From NCBI GenBank assembly GCA_046328715.1, contig JAXLWB010000001.1, positions 372,001 to 436,000 on the forward strand: DNA of 64,000 nucleotides, written 5' to 3'. This document shows, piece by piece, positions 34,187 through 42,260 of the stretch; the first letter of the stretch is position 1, and each line of letters opens with the position of its first letter. This DNA is from JAXLWB01 sp046328715. GTDB lineage: Bacteria > Chloroflexota > Anaerolineae > Caldilineales > Caldilineaceae. Made by a program: the position numbers and the translations under genes. The notes under the pieces are model-generated. The model saw nothing but the letters and a program-made list of their open reading frames with translations. It made no database searches and was not told where the DNA came from.

Positions 34187-35302
34187 ATGCCGATTGAATT
34201 TTTGACGATGGTCCCAACTTCTGGCGATGGTCCTTACCCTGGCAGCGACAACGCACCGGGCGGTAATTGGTCCTTCTCTGGATCGCGCCAACCAACATTG
34301 GACTATATTACCAAGATCGCTCAGGCCACCGAAGCTGGTGGCTTTGGCACTTTGTTATTGCCGGTCGGCACAGGATGTTTAGATGGTTGGTCGGCAGCCT
34401 CGTTTCTGGCTACGCAAACGACTCACTTGCGCTTTCTGGTTGCTCTCCGGCCCGGTTTTGTCCAGCCATCAGTGGCGGCACGTCAGGCAACCACCTTTGA
34501 TTATCTTTCTGGTGGGAGGCTCTCGATTAATGTTGTGACTGGGGGATCACCCCAAGAGCAGGCCCGAGATGGTGACTTTCTTGACCATGACACCCGCTAT
34601 AGACGTACCTGTGAGTATATCCAGTTAACCAAGCGCCTTCTCACCGAACGAAATATCGATCATGAGGGGGAGTTCTACCGGCTAAGAGGGGGCAACCTCT
34701 TTCCTCGCTCGCCCCAGCAACCTCATCCGCCGTTCTTTATTGCGGGCGAATCAGAGGCAGGAAAGGCCGTGATCGCTGAAGAAGCCCAGGTCTACATGAC
34801 CTGGGGTGGGCCACTGACTGAAATGGCCGCTAAACTGGCCGATATTCGCCAGCGTGTCGCCGCCCAGGGAAGAACAATCGGCTATAGCATCAGCTTTCAA
34901 ACGATTCTAGGGGATAGCGAAGAAGCTGCTTGGGCCAAAGCCGAAGATCTTCGTCAACACATGAGTGCAACTACGATTGAACGACAGCGAGAATACTTCC
35001 GCACCATTGACTCGGTTGGCCAGCGTCGGCTTGCTGGCTATTTGGATGCAAGTGCTGCCGATGATTTTCGCCTTGGCCCTAACTTGTGGGTAGGGTTAAC
35101 CCAGGTTTTAGGCGGCAATAGTATCGCGTTGGTCGGCACTCCGGATCAAGTTGCTGACCGGATCGTCGAGTATATCAATCTGGGCTTCAATTATGTGTTA
35201 CTGCGTGGCTTTCCGCATCTGGAAACCATCACACAATTGGGGCGCGATGTGCTGCCGCGTGTACATGCCAAGTTAGCAACCTCAGTGCAAAACTTTTCCT
35301 GA
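34187..35302 (+). CDS. SsuD-like FMNH2-dependent sulfonate monooxygenase (copy 3)
   Basis: 371 residues, MPIEFLTMVPTSGDGPYPGS. Luciferase-like barrel with TLLLPVGTGCLDGWSAASFL, LRFLVALRPGFVQPSVAARQ and RLSINVVTGGSPQEQARDGD, the same landmarks as SsuD at 10137 but more divergent. The C-terminal NSIALVGTPDQVADRIVEYI replaces the usual GDPETVA. It probably acts on a different sulfonate or sulfone. It lies 35 bp after the SfnB-like gene. Confidence 0.88.
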   Translation: MPIEFLTMVPTSGDGPYPGSDNAPGGNWSFSGSRQPTLDYITKIAQATEAGGFGTLLLPVGTGCLDGWSAASFLATQTTHLRFLVALRPGFVQPSVAARQATTFDYLSGGRLSINVVTGGSPQEQARDGDFLDHDTRYRRTCEYIQLTKRLLTERNIDHEGEFYRLRGGNLFPRSPQQPHPPFFIAGESEAGKAVIAEEAQVYMTWGGPLTEMAAKLADIRQRVAAQGRTIGYSISFQTILGDSEEAAWAKAEDLRQHMSATTIERQREYFRTIDSVGQRRLAGYLDASAADDFRLGPNLWVGLTQVLGGNSIALVGTPDQVADRIVEYINLGFNYVLLRGFPHLETITQLGRDVLPRVHAKLATSVQNFS

Positions 35303-35348
35303 TTGTACCTGTTCCGTTGGAATTGACTCAAGTCAAAAGGAGACAACA

Positions 35349-35930
35349 ATGAGCAAAATTCTCGATGAAGTCCTTGCCGCCAACCAGAGCTATGCCGATA
35401 GCTTTGGAGAGAAGGGCAACCTTCCAATGCCGCCTGGACGCCGTTTTGCAATTTTGACCTGTATGGATGCTCGCCTCGATCCGGCCAAGTTTGCTGGCCT
35501 AGCGGAAGGTGACGCACATGTGATCCGCAATGCTGGCGGGCGAGCCAGCGATGATGCCATCCGTTCGCTGGTGATCTCGTACAAATTGCTGGGAACCGCA
35601 GAATGGTTTGTCGTTCACCATACTAACTGTGGCATGGAGTTTTTTACCGACGATGTGATACGTGGCTTGCTCGCCAATAGCCTGGAGACTGCCGCACTTG
35701 GTGCCGATGGTTTCTACGATGTCGGCAAGGGGCCAGGTTCGCAGGAGGCCGAGTTTATCGATTGGTTGACGATCAAAGATCAAGCCAAGAGTGTCACCGC
35801 CGATGTACAACGGATTCGCCATCACCCCTTGGTGCCTGCATCGATTCCCATCTATGGGTATATCTACGATGTTAAAACTGGCAAATTGCTTGAAGTGCCA
35901 GAAGCGACAATTGCAGGACGAGCGAAGTAA
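35349..35930 (+). CDS. Beta-class carbonic anhydrase-fold enzyme
   Basis: 193 residues, MSKILDEVLAANQSYADSFG, with AAAAGGAG before the ATG. Zinc ligands and the Asp/Arg dyad are visible: Cys38-Asp40-Arg42 in ILTCMDARLD, then His91 and Cys94 in HHTNCGM. This short type lacks the extended C-terminus of plant enzymes. Enzymes of this subgroup hydrate CO2, and close relatives hydrolyse COS or CS2. Placed between organosulfur monooxygenases and a thioredoxin-like gene, COS/CS2 hydrolysis is attractive but not shown by the sequence alone. Confidence 0.9.
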   Translation: MSKILDEVLAANQSYADSFGEKGNLPMPPGRRFAILTCMDARLDPAKFAGLAEGDAHVIRNAGGRASDDAIRSLVISYKLLGTAEWFVVHHTNCGMEFFTDDVIRGLLANSLETAALGADGFYDVGKGPGSQEAEFIDWLTIKDQAKSVTADVQRIRHHPLVPASIPIYGYIYDVKTGKLLEVPEATIAGRAK

Positions 35931-35970
35931 CTCTGTTTTGTAAATAAATACGGACAAAAGGAGCATAGAA

Positions 35971-36576
35971 ATGGCTGTCAGCAAAGAACGTTTTGAACAA
36001 GGCTTGACCTATAACGCCTACAAAGAACAGATGACGCGCAACCGCGAACGATTTGACAATACCGAGCAAACCGTTGAATTGCCCAGTGACGATGTTGCCT
36101 TTTTCGCTGCGTTGCCGGAACCGCTCAATGTTTTAGTCATTGCCGAAGATTGGTGTGGGGATGTCATCAACAATCTGCCTGTGTTGGGGCGATTGGCAGC
36201 CGCCAGCGGCAAACTCAACCTGCGCGTCTTTCTACGCGACCAAAATCTTGACCTGATTGATCAATATCTCAACCAGGGGCAGTTCCGTTCGATCCCAGTC
36301 TTTGTCTTCTTCGATCAAAATTTCCATGAACTTGGGCATTGGATCGAACGCCCCGCACGTGTCACCGAACTGAACGCTAAATTGCGCCAGGAACTTTTTG
36401 CCAACGACCCACTCTTGTCGCAATACGCACCGACCACGGCTCCGGCTGATCTCTCAGAGGAAGCGCGCAGTCGTTATATTCAAGCCACAAGCGCTTTTCG
36501 TACGGAGAACCGCCTGCTTTCTGACCATGAGGTCGTACATGAGTTGCGAGAATTGGTGGAGCATGCCACAACCTAA
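35971..36576 (+). CDS. Thioredoxin-like family protein
   Basis: 201 residues, MAVSKERFEQGLTYNAYKEQ. A thioredoxin fold is visible in NVLVIAEDWCGDVINNLPVL and the cis-Pro segment FRSIPVFVFFDQ. The active-site position reads WCGDV, with a single Cys, so it cannot form the classical CxxC disulfide. The C-terminal 60 residues are helical and charged. A role as a thiol adaptor or reductase partner is possible. It ends the transcription unit; promoter P3 follows. Confidence 0.8.
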   Translation: MAVSKERFEQGLTYNAYKEQMTRNRERFDNTEQTVELPSDDVAFFAALPEPLNVLVIAEDWCGDVINNLPVLGRLAAASGKLNLRVFLRDQNLDLIDQYLNQGQFRSIPVFVFFDQNFHELGHWIERPARVTELNAKLRQELFANDPLLSQYAPTTAPADLSEEARSRYIQATSAFRTENRLLSDHEVVHELRELVEHATT

Positions 36577-36594
36577 CACGAGTAGGCTAAAGCT

Positions 36595-36649
36595 GTTACA
36601 GGCTTGTTACCTAGTAGTAACCATGACTGTGACCTCGGCCTGCTATAAT
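36595..36649 (+). promoter_or_regulatory. GTTACC-type regulon promoter P3
   Basis: GTTACA (36595), GTTACC (36606), GTAACC (36617), GTGACC (36629), spacings 11, 11 and 12, then 9 bp and a perfect TATAAT (36644-36649). The strong -10 box fixes the position of the promoter and so anchors the reading of the other six. Confidence 0.9.
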
Positions 36650-36727
36650 CGTTGAAGTTGTTCAATTACTATATGGATGTGTCTACCGCACCGGCATAAA
36701 CACATAAGTGACTGATGGTAAACGAGA

Positions 36728-36771
36728 TGCTGAAGCGTAACCACTCTCGAAGGTCTGTTTGCGCTTCAGCA
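36728..36771 (+). repeat. 5' UTR hairpin ahead of Cys leader 36804
   Basis: TGCTGAAGCG (36728-36737) and CGCTTCAGCA (36762-36771) make a perfect 10-bp stem with a 24-nt loop. It lies between P3 and the leader's Shine-Dalgarno sequence. Confidence 0.6.
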
Positions 36772-36803
36772 CAAATCAATTTCTCAAGAAAGGAGGAAGA
36801 CAA

Positions 36804-36929
36804 ATGTATAACAACTTGTTTAGTTACCCAGTAGTTGCTGGTCTTCCTCAGATACTTTCCTCCTGTTGTTCTTCTTGTTGTAGCCACTGTTGTCCGCCAC
36901 TACCCTGCGAGGCCTGCTGCTGTAGATAG
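36804..36929 (+). CDS. Cysteine-rich leader peptide, class B (41 aa, 10 Cys)
   Basis: ATG 36804 follows a strong AAAGGAGGAAG. The peptide starts MYNNLFSYPVVAGLPQILSS and ends CCSSCCSHCCPPLPCEACCCR, with Cys in five clusters. The excellent ribosome-binding site makes translation very likely. The last codons and the following TAGATAGCGGG resemble the end of the leader at 7902. The ssuE-like gene begins 352 nt downstream, with palindrome R2 in between. Inferred to be a cysteine-sensing leader; no T-rich terminator was found. Confidence 0.78.
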   Translation: MYNNLFSYPVVAGLPQILSSCCSSCCSHCCPPLPCEACCCR

Positions 36930-37186
36930 CGGGAACCTGCCGCTACCTTAGTTGCTGTCAATCCAAGCCTACCCAATTCGATACATTCTTGTGGACCTGT
37001 CTCCAAGTGATGGCGATTTCGCAGATGTAATTCTTGTGTAAGCGCTTTCTGGATTTGCTGCAGCATGACTCGCTGCATGTAACCCGCTAACTCCGCACAC
37101 TGGTATTGAGCAAAGCCAAATAACACAACCTAATTCTTACTTCCTGTGCTTGACGAACCCCAAACTTGGCAAGCATGACTAATAGA

Positions 37187-37256
37187 CACACCCTTTAAAC
37201 ATGGCACAATCTACCAAAGAACCCGATGCCGTGAGATTGTGCCATGTTTATGTGTG
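37187..37256 (+). repeat. Palindromic element R2 (CTAATAGACA family)
   Basis: After ACTAATAGACAC, AAACATGGCACAATCT (37197-37212) and AGATTGTGCCATGTTT (37234-37249) form a perfect 16-bp stem with a 21-nt loop. Bases differ from R1 in matching positions on both arms (TTGC to TGGC), so the stem is maintained. It lies in the leader of the ssuE-like gene. Confidence 0.7.
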
Positions 37257-37281
37257 ATCTCTAAAAGGAGATTGATCACCT

Positions 37282-37848
37282 ATGAGCCAAGAGCGAAAAC
37301 CCTTGGTCGCGGTAGGACTTTCAGGCAGCCCATCGCCGAACTCACGTTCGCGCATATTACTGGAACGTACTCTTACCCACCTAGCTGAACACAACGTCAG
37401 TACCCAATTACTTGATCTCAGTGAGTTGCCTGCCGATGCGCTCTTGGGGCGTCGTCGTGACAGTGTGATTGACACATCGATCCAGCAGACAGCAGAGGCA
37501 AACATCATTGTATTGGCAACGCCTGTTTATCGCGCGACTTACACGGGACAACTCAAAGCATTTCTAGATTTATTTCCGCAAAACTCGCTGCGCAATCGTG
37601 TAGTTGGGTTAATCGCTACAGGAGCCACACCGCTGCACGGCTTGGCGATCGACCATGGTTTGCGGCCTTTAGTTGCTAGCTTATCTGGTTTAAGTGCGTC
37701 CGAAGCGATCTATGTGACGGATGGGCAATTCCCGGATAAAGCGCAGCTTCCAGATGAAATCCAACAAAGGATTGTCCAGTTGGCGCACGAGCTATACGTT
37801 CTTGCAAACGGATTGCAACATCCGATTATCCACCATGCCCAACACTAA
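37282..37848 (+). CDS. NAD(P)H-dependent FMN reductase, SsuE-like (copy 3)
   Basis: 188 residues, MSQERKPLVAVGLSGSPSPN, with AAAAGGAG before the ATG. Flavodoxin-like with GLSGSPSPNSRSRILLERTL at the phosphate loop and IIVLATPVYRATYTGQLKAFLDLFP. It is controlled by P3 and the Cys leader at 36804. It probably supplies FMNH2 to the luciferase-like enzymes encoded downstream or elsewhere in the regulon. Confidence 0.9.
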   Translation: MSQERKPLVAVGLSGSPSPNSRSRILLERTLTHLAEHNVSTQLLDLSELPADALLGRRRDSVIDTSIQQTAEANIIVLATPVYRATYTGQLKAFLDLFPQNSLRNRVVGLIATGATPLHGLAIDHGLRPLVASLSGLSASEAIYVTDGQFPDKAQLPDEIQQRIVQLAHELYVLANGLQHPIIHHAQH

Positions 37849-37905
37849 AAAGCGTTGAAGCTTAATTTGGAGTTTATGTGGCTATACACAAGAAAGGGAA
37901 TAGAC

Positions 37906-38451
37906 ATGAAGAAGATCAAGCATCCACTCATTTTGCTTTTTGTAGTGCTATGCACACTGTTTTTGAATGCATGTAGCACAAGTGTTATGCAAACGCCCAG
38001 CCGTGAAGTCGCCATTACACAAGAGGATGCGTTGGTCGCCCAGGATATCCTGTTGGCGGCATTAACAACGGGTGGGGCTAAACTCACTGAAGCTGAGTTT
38101 AGTAGCTTTCTCACGAAAGCATTGGAAAGCAATAGTGGTCCCAACACTCCAATCAAGCAGATCGTAACCTGGATCGAGCCAGAACAACTCTATCTACGAC
38201 TAACGCTAAAAGAAGATGTCTTGGCTGCAGGACTCGGTAATACGCTTGATTTGGTCGGGAGTCTTGCTGTCAAGGACGGTACCCTTCAACTCACCTTGTC
38301 AGAGGCTGCAGCCGGTCCTTATCAGGTCACCGGGGCGTTTTTGAAACCAATCGCCGACCAGATCAACGCAGTTTTGGCACAGCAAATTCCGAATTTGCCG
38401 TTGGTTATTACTTTGCAGAGTGGTTCAATCAGCATCCAGGTTGTTCAATAG
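37906..38451 (+). CDS. Hypothetical lipoprotein
   Basis: 181 residues from ATG 37906. Signal peptide MKKIKHPLILLFVVLCTLFL ends in lipobox LNAC. The mature part (EDALVAQDILLAALTTGGAK; IKQIVTWIEPEQLYLRLTLK) looks like a beta-rich lipid-A-exporter-like or LolA/YceI-type extracellular domain, but no family can be named. It lies between the FMN reductase and the peptide-binding protein, 57 bp after the former. Confidence 0.6.
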   Translation: MKKIKHPLILLFVVLCTLFLNACSTSVMQTPSREVAITQEDALVAQDILLAALTTGGAKLTEAEFSSFLTKALESNSGPNTPIKQIVTWIEPEQLYLRLTLKEDVLAAGLGNTLDLVGSLAVKDGTLQLTLSEAAAGPYQVTGAFLKPIADQINAVLAQQIPNLPLVITLQSGSISIQVVQ

Positions 38452-38572
38452 GTCAGCTCGTTCAATCAGAGGGGCTCTGCGATTACTTGATAGAATCAAT
38501 TAAATTGGTAAATCTCAGATTCCTTTGAATCTCTTCTATCCAAACCTTTCAAAATCAAGGAGAAAATTAACA

Positions 38573-40375
38573 ATGCAAGACTGGACAAAAGATGCTACAC
38601 AGGTTGAATTGTTTTGGCAGCGCTCACAATCTGCTGGAATCAATCGCCGTAACTTCCTGAAGATTCTCGCCGGTGCTAGTACTGCTCTCACTTTAGCTGC
38701 TTGCGCTCCTGCCGTGACCACTTCACCAACCGTAAGCGAAGCCACCGAACCCGCTGCCGCTGAGGAGGCGACAGCAGGCACTCCCGTCGTCGATGCCGAA
38801 CAGGTCTTTCGCTCTCCCACTGACACAGAGCCAGCCAGCCATGACTTCAACAAAGATCTCTACTGTGGCGGCAACAGTTCCTTGTTTGCTGGCCTCACAA
38901 GATTTGACACCGACTATATTCCACAACCCTATGTGGCTGAGAAGTGGTCACTCAATGAAACTGGAGATGTCTATACTGTCAGCCTCAAGCCTGGGCAGAA
39001 ATGGAGCAATGGCGACCCTGTGACTGCACATGATTTTGAATGGTCCTTTAAACGCCAACTTGACCCAGCTACCGGAGCGTCGTACGCAGCGTTTTTGTTC
39101 GATCTAAAAAATGCTGAAGCCTTTAATACCAGTAAAGCAGGAATCAGTGCAGACGATGTAGGTATCAAAGCAATCGACGATTTAACCCTGGAAATTACCC
39201 TGGAAGGACCTCGTGGTTATTTCCCAACGGTGTTGGCTTATGCTGCTGCTTTGCCTGCTCATCGCGGCGCAGTAGAAAAGTTTGGCGATAAGTGGACCGA
39301 AGCAGGCAACATTGTTACCAATGGTCCCTGGAAGTTGGTGGAATGGGACCATGAGCGCCAATTGGTCTACGAACGCAATGATGACTTCGTGCTTGAACCC
39401 AAACCCAAGTTGCGTAAGTTGATCACACCGATCATTGCCAGTGACGCACAACTGGCCGCCTATGAAGGGGGAGAAATTGATCGTGCTTTTGTGTCCTTTG
39501 GCGAGCTTGCACGTTTGCAGAATGACCCGGTATTGGCGAAAGAGGTACATCAATTCTCACAAACTGGGGCCTTCTACCTGGCACCTTCCTATAGTCAAAA
39601 ACCTTTTGATCTTAAAGAAGTCCGTTTAGCACTCAACCACGCTATTGATCGCGACTCTTTGGTCAAATCTGTCCTTGGGGGAATTGGTCTTCCTGCCTAC
39701 ACATTTGGTCCACCGGATGCGCCAGGCTATCTCAACCCAGAGAAATATCCCTGGGTCAAAGAGCTGACTGAATATAATCCGCAAAAGGCGCTTGATCTGC
39801 TTAAGGGAACTCCCTATGAAGGTGGCAAAAATTGGCCCGCAGTGACCCTGACCTACCGCAATGACGAACTGGCTGGAATTCCTGGGCTGGCGGCTCAGGC
39901 GATCCAGGCTTTCCTTAAGCAGAATCTTGGCTTGGAGATCACCCTGGAAGCGTTGGAGGGTAAAGCCTTCCGCGAAAAAATGTGGGCACACAAAATTCAA
40001 CTCAACTACGTACGCTGGTATATGGACTATCCAGATCCCAATAACAACTTCTTCTTTGCTTGGTACTCCAGCCGGGCCAGTGGTTCGCGTCACGAATATA
40101 AAGACCCCGAATTCGATAAAATTGTGGTCGAGGCTGCGGCGACAAATGATTGGGATAAACGACTGGAACTCTATGCCTCGGCTGAAAAACGGCAACTCGA
40201 AGATGGCGCAGCCACTTATGTCTACTACCCATTTGGTGTCCGTGTTTACAAACCTTGGGTCCAGGGTTTACCTGTCAACTCGAATGGCCTAGCGGTACAA
40301 GATTGGAACATCTACACTGGCTTGCTGCAGGAAGTGTATATCGTTGATGCCCCAGATCGACCGACGTTGAGCTAA
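38573..40375 (+). CDS. Tat-exported oligopeptide-binding lipoprotein (OppA/SBP_bac_5)
   Basis: 600 residues from ATG 38573 (AAGGAG upstream). A long N-region precedes NRRNFLKILAGASTALTLAAC, a Tat-type motif with lipobox LAAC. Family 5 fold: QKWSNGDPVTAHDFEWSFKR; TNGPWKLVEWDHERQLVYER; VRLALNHAIDRDSLVKSVLG. No permease genes follow, so it must use transporters encoded elsewhere, perhaps that at 26649-29362. It closes this unit and is followed by a strong hairpin. Confidence 0.9.
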   Translation: MQDWTKDATQVELFWQRSQSAGINRRNFLKILAGASTALTLAACAPAVTTSPTVSEATEPAAAEEATAGTPVVDAEQVFRSPTDTEPASHDFNKDLYCGGNSSLFAGLTRFDTDYIPQPYVAEKWSLNETGDVYTVSLKPGQKWSNGDPVTAHDFEWSFKRQLDPATGASYAAFLFDLKNAEAFNTSKAGISADDVGIKAIDDLTLEITLEGPRGYFPTVLAYAAALPAHRGAVEKFGDKWTEAGNIVTNGPWKLVEWDHERQLVYERNDDFVLEPKPKLRKLITPIIASDAQLAAYEGGEIDRAFVSFGELARLQNDPVLAKEVHQFSQTGAFYLAPSYSQKPFDLKEVRLALNHAIDRDSLVKSVLGGIGLPAYTFGPPDAPGYLNPEKYPWVKELTEYNPQKALDLLKGTPYEGGKNWPAVTLTYRNDELAGIPGLAAQAIQAFLKQNLGLEITLEALEGKAFREKMWAHKIQLNYVRWYMDYPDPNNNFFFAWYSSRASGSRHEYKDPEFDKIVVEAAATNDWDKRLELYASAEKRQLEDGAATYVYYPFGVRVYKPWVQGLPVNSNGLAVQDWNIYTGLLQEVYIVDAPDRPTLS

Positions 40376-40425
40376 AGGAGGCGAAAGTCTCCACAGTATC
40401 GCATTGTTGAATGTGGTATTGTGTA

Positions 40426-40460
40426 GAGAAGAGAATGGAATGAGAGGCCATTCTCTTCTC
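40426..40460 (+). terminator. Rho-independent-type terminator after oppA-like gene
   Basis: GAGAAGAGAATGG and CCATTCTCTTCTC form a perfect 13-bp stem with a 9-nt loop; the following sequence CGTTTCTCCTTCTT is pyrimidine-rich though not a pure T-run. A second palindrome, CTTTGCCTGGG (40478-40488) with CCCAGGCAAAG (40513-40523), follows at once. Confidence 0.65.
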
Positions 40461-40578
40461 CGTTTCTCCTTCTTGGTCTTTGCCTGGGTTGACAGGTGAT
40501 AGGTTCTATCATCCCAGGCAAAGCATACCTGCCTGAAGCGTATTGTGAAAGGGTATTATGGTTTATCTATGAAAATTT

Positions 40579-40633
40579 GTCACCAATTTGTTACCAGGAT
40601 AATACTACGTTTGTTACACCGACCCTGTATTGT
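40579..40633 (+). promoter_or_regulatory. GTTACC-type regulon promoter P4
   Basis: GTCACC (40579), GTTACC (40590), AATACT (40601), GTTACA (40613), spacings 11, 11 and 12, then 9 bp and TATTGT (40628-40633). Confidence 0.82.
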
Positions 40634-40779
40634 TAGCAGGCAGTAACTACTTGGCCCTAGAGCAGTGGATATTGGGTAATGCGGATTTTTACGATAGGGA
40701 AGTAAATCCGTGTATCCTGATATCGGTGGCTCCAGGGCTGGGCAGCTACAATTGACAAAACTTTCTGAACGCAAAACCT

Positions 40780-40896
40780 ATGACACACATGCGATTCGTC
40801 TCAACCCAATCCACCTGTTGTTGTTCCTGTACAGTGCGGAGGCAGTGGCCTTCATCTCTGGTGCAACAACGCCGATGGGCATGGTGTTTGCACTAA
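40780..40896 (+). CDS. Cysteine-rich leader peptide, class A (38 aa, 5 Cys)
   Basis: From ATG 40780 the peptide is MTHMRFVSTQSTCCCSCTVR followed by RQWPSSLVQQRRWAWCLH. It aligns without gaps over 38 residues with the leader at 43305, sharing FVSTQ, CCC-C-TVRRQWPSSL and QQ, which supports this start over ATG 40789. No clear Shine-Dalgarno is seen. A longer ORF in another frame (40710-40931) overlaps but is not conserved. CGGAGGCAGT within the ORF pairs with ACTGCTTCCG at 40910-40919. Confidence 0.75.
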   Translation: MTHMRFVSTQSTCCCSCTVRRQWPSSLVQQRRWAWCLH

Positions 40897-40936
40897 GCAT
40901 GAAATCCTCACTGCTTCCGCTCACTGCATAGTGGGA

Positions 40937-41025
40937 GGCGGTGGGAACAAGCGCACCATGCTCACGTAGAGAATCTGAGCAAACGGTAAGAGCGTCACCG
41001 CAGAGAAGGGTGACGCTCTTTTTTT
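40937..41025 (+). terminator. Attenuator: antiterminator arm and intrinsic terminator (class A, copy 2)
   Basis: GAGCGTCACC (40990-40999) pairs with GGTGACGCTC (41009-41018), followed by seven T (41019-41025). GGCGGTGG at 40937-40944 can pair with CACCGC of the terminator 5' side (six bp), giving the alternative fold. The next gene starts at 41058. Confidence 0.87.
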
Positions 41026-41057
41026 ATGTCTGACGAAGATACAAATGGAGACTTCTT

Positions 41058-41378
41058 ATGTCACAGCCCAGTTTACACGACCCAGCCAGCGAACTCTCTT
41101 TGCGTGAGCGAACTTATGCCAATCTTGCATTGGCGCTTAGCAACGATGGCGCTCTGGGGAAACCTGAACACTCTGAGCATCTGCGCAACGATGGCCTGAA
41201 CGAAGAGGAAGTGGCGCAGGTTTTTAAGTTTGCTGCACTCTTTCGTTTTTGGCAGCAACGGCAAGAGGAGCAAAGTTTGCAGGTCGAGCAAACAACAGAT
41301 CAGCACCTGCAACCTGCACTTTTTGGTAGCCTACCCTACTTCTTTGAAGGCACAAACCCCTTTGCTGCCGGAAAGTGA
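41058..41378 (+). CDS. Hypothetical protein (106 aa)
   Basis: MSQPSLHDPASELSLRERTY opens a mostly helical, charged protein (LNEEEVAQVFKFAALFRFWQ). It has some resemblance to a half CMD/AhpD helix bundle but no CxxC or Cys at all. The stop overlaps the region of the nitroreductase start. First gene behind the Cys leader at 40780 and its terminator. Function not recognised. Confidence 0.7.
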   Translation: MSQPSLHDPASELSLRERTYANLALALSNDGALGKPEHSEHLRNDGLNEEEVAQVFKFAALFRFWQQRQEEQSLQVEQTTDQHLQPALFGSLPYFFEGTNPFAAGK

Positions 41379-41383
41379 AGCAT

Positions 41384-42160
41384 ATGCCTTCTTTGCACAC
41401 ATCGGTAATCGAACAGATTCATCGTCATGCCTCAGTCCGTCAATATAAGCCAGATCCGATTTCGCAGGAGTGGATTGAGACGATTGTGGCTGCTGGGCAA
41501 CGCGCCGCCACCTCTTCCAATTTACAGACGTATGCGGTGATTGCAGTTACCGATCCGAGCAAACGAGCAGAACTGGCCCGACTGTGCGGCAATCAAGCTC
41601 ATATTGCTCAGGCTCCAGTCTTTCTAGCCTGGTGTGCTGACCTTAGCAAACTTGATCGGGCCGCTCAACTCCGCCGCTTGCCACATAGCCATTCTACCGT
41701 TGAAAGCTTCTTGATGGCAGCGGTGGACGTCGCCTTGGCAGCGCAAAATGCGGTCTTGGCGGCGGAATCCTTGGGTTTGGGGACCTGTTACATCGGCGGT
41801 TTGCGCAATCATCCGCGCACCATTATTCAATTGTTGAGTTTGCCTCGGCTCGTTTTTCCGATCACCGGCCTAACCGTGGGTTGGCCCGCAGTTGCGCCAG
41901 CCACTCGCCCGCGCCTGCCCCAACGAGCGATTCTACATTGGGAAGGGTATAGCCGCGAACACGAAGATAGCGCCCTTCATGAATACGATCAGACAATGGC
42001 TGCTACCGGAATCTACGAGCACCGCCAAGTACCTGTGCCAGACAAGCCTGACGAAGTTGAGAATTATGGCTGGTTGGAACATAGCGCACGTCGTGTGTCG
42101 CAACCGCAGCGTATCGAATTGAGCCAAGTGGTGCGCGAGCAAGGTTTCGATTTGCAGTAG
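41384..42160 (+). CDS. Nitroreductase-family FMN oxidoreductase (NfsA-like)
   Basis: 258 residues from ATG 41384 (GGAAAG upstream; GTG 41375 inside GTGA is an alternative). The nitroreductase fold shows HASVRQYKPDPISQEWIETI with FMN-binding Arg/Ser, AAGQRAATSSNLQTYAVIAV, and GTCYIGGLRNHPRTI. The C-terminal YDQTMAATGIYEHRQVPVPD is of the NfsA/FRP type, which reduces flavins with NADPH. It may provide reduced flavin for the monooxygenases of the regulon. Confidence 0.88.
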   Translation: MPSLHTSVIEQIHRHASVRQYKPDPISQEWIETIVAAGQRAATSSNLQTYAVIAVTDPSKRAELARLCGNQAHIAQAPVFLAWCADLSKLDRAAQLRRLPHSHSTVESFLMAAVDVALAAQNAVLAAESLGLGTCYIGGLRNHPRTIIQLLSLPRLVFPITGLTVGWPAVAPATRPRLPQRAILHWEGYSREHEDSALHEYDQTMAATGIYEHRQVPVPDKPDEVENYGWLEHSARRVSQPQRIELSQVVREQGFDLQ

Positions 42161-42260
42161 GCAGGTTCCCAGAAAGATGCACTTGTCAGATTGAAAGGGA
42201 AAAATCGGAGCGGTTTTTTGGGAGAAATGCCCAAGTTCCAAGCAAAAAGGAGCAGATGAT

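Noticed and set aside
40710..40931. 73-codon ORF overlapping the leader at 40780 in another frame
   Set aside because: The frame is not shared with the homologous region at 43305, whereas the CCC frame is conserved over 38 codons without gaps.
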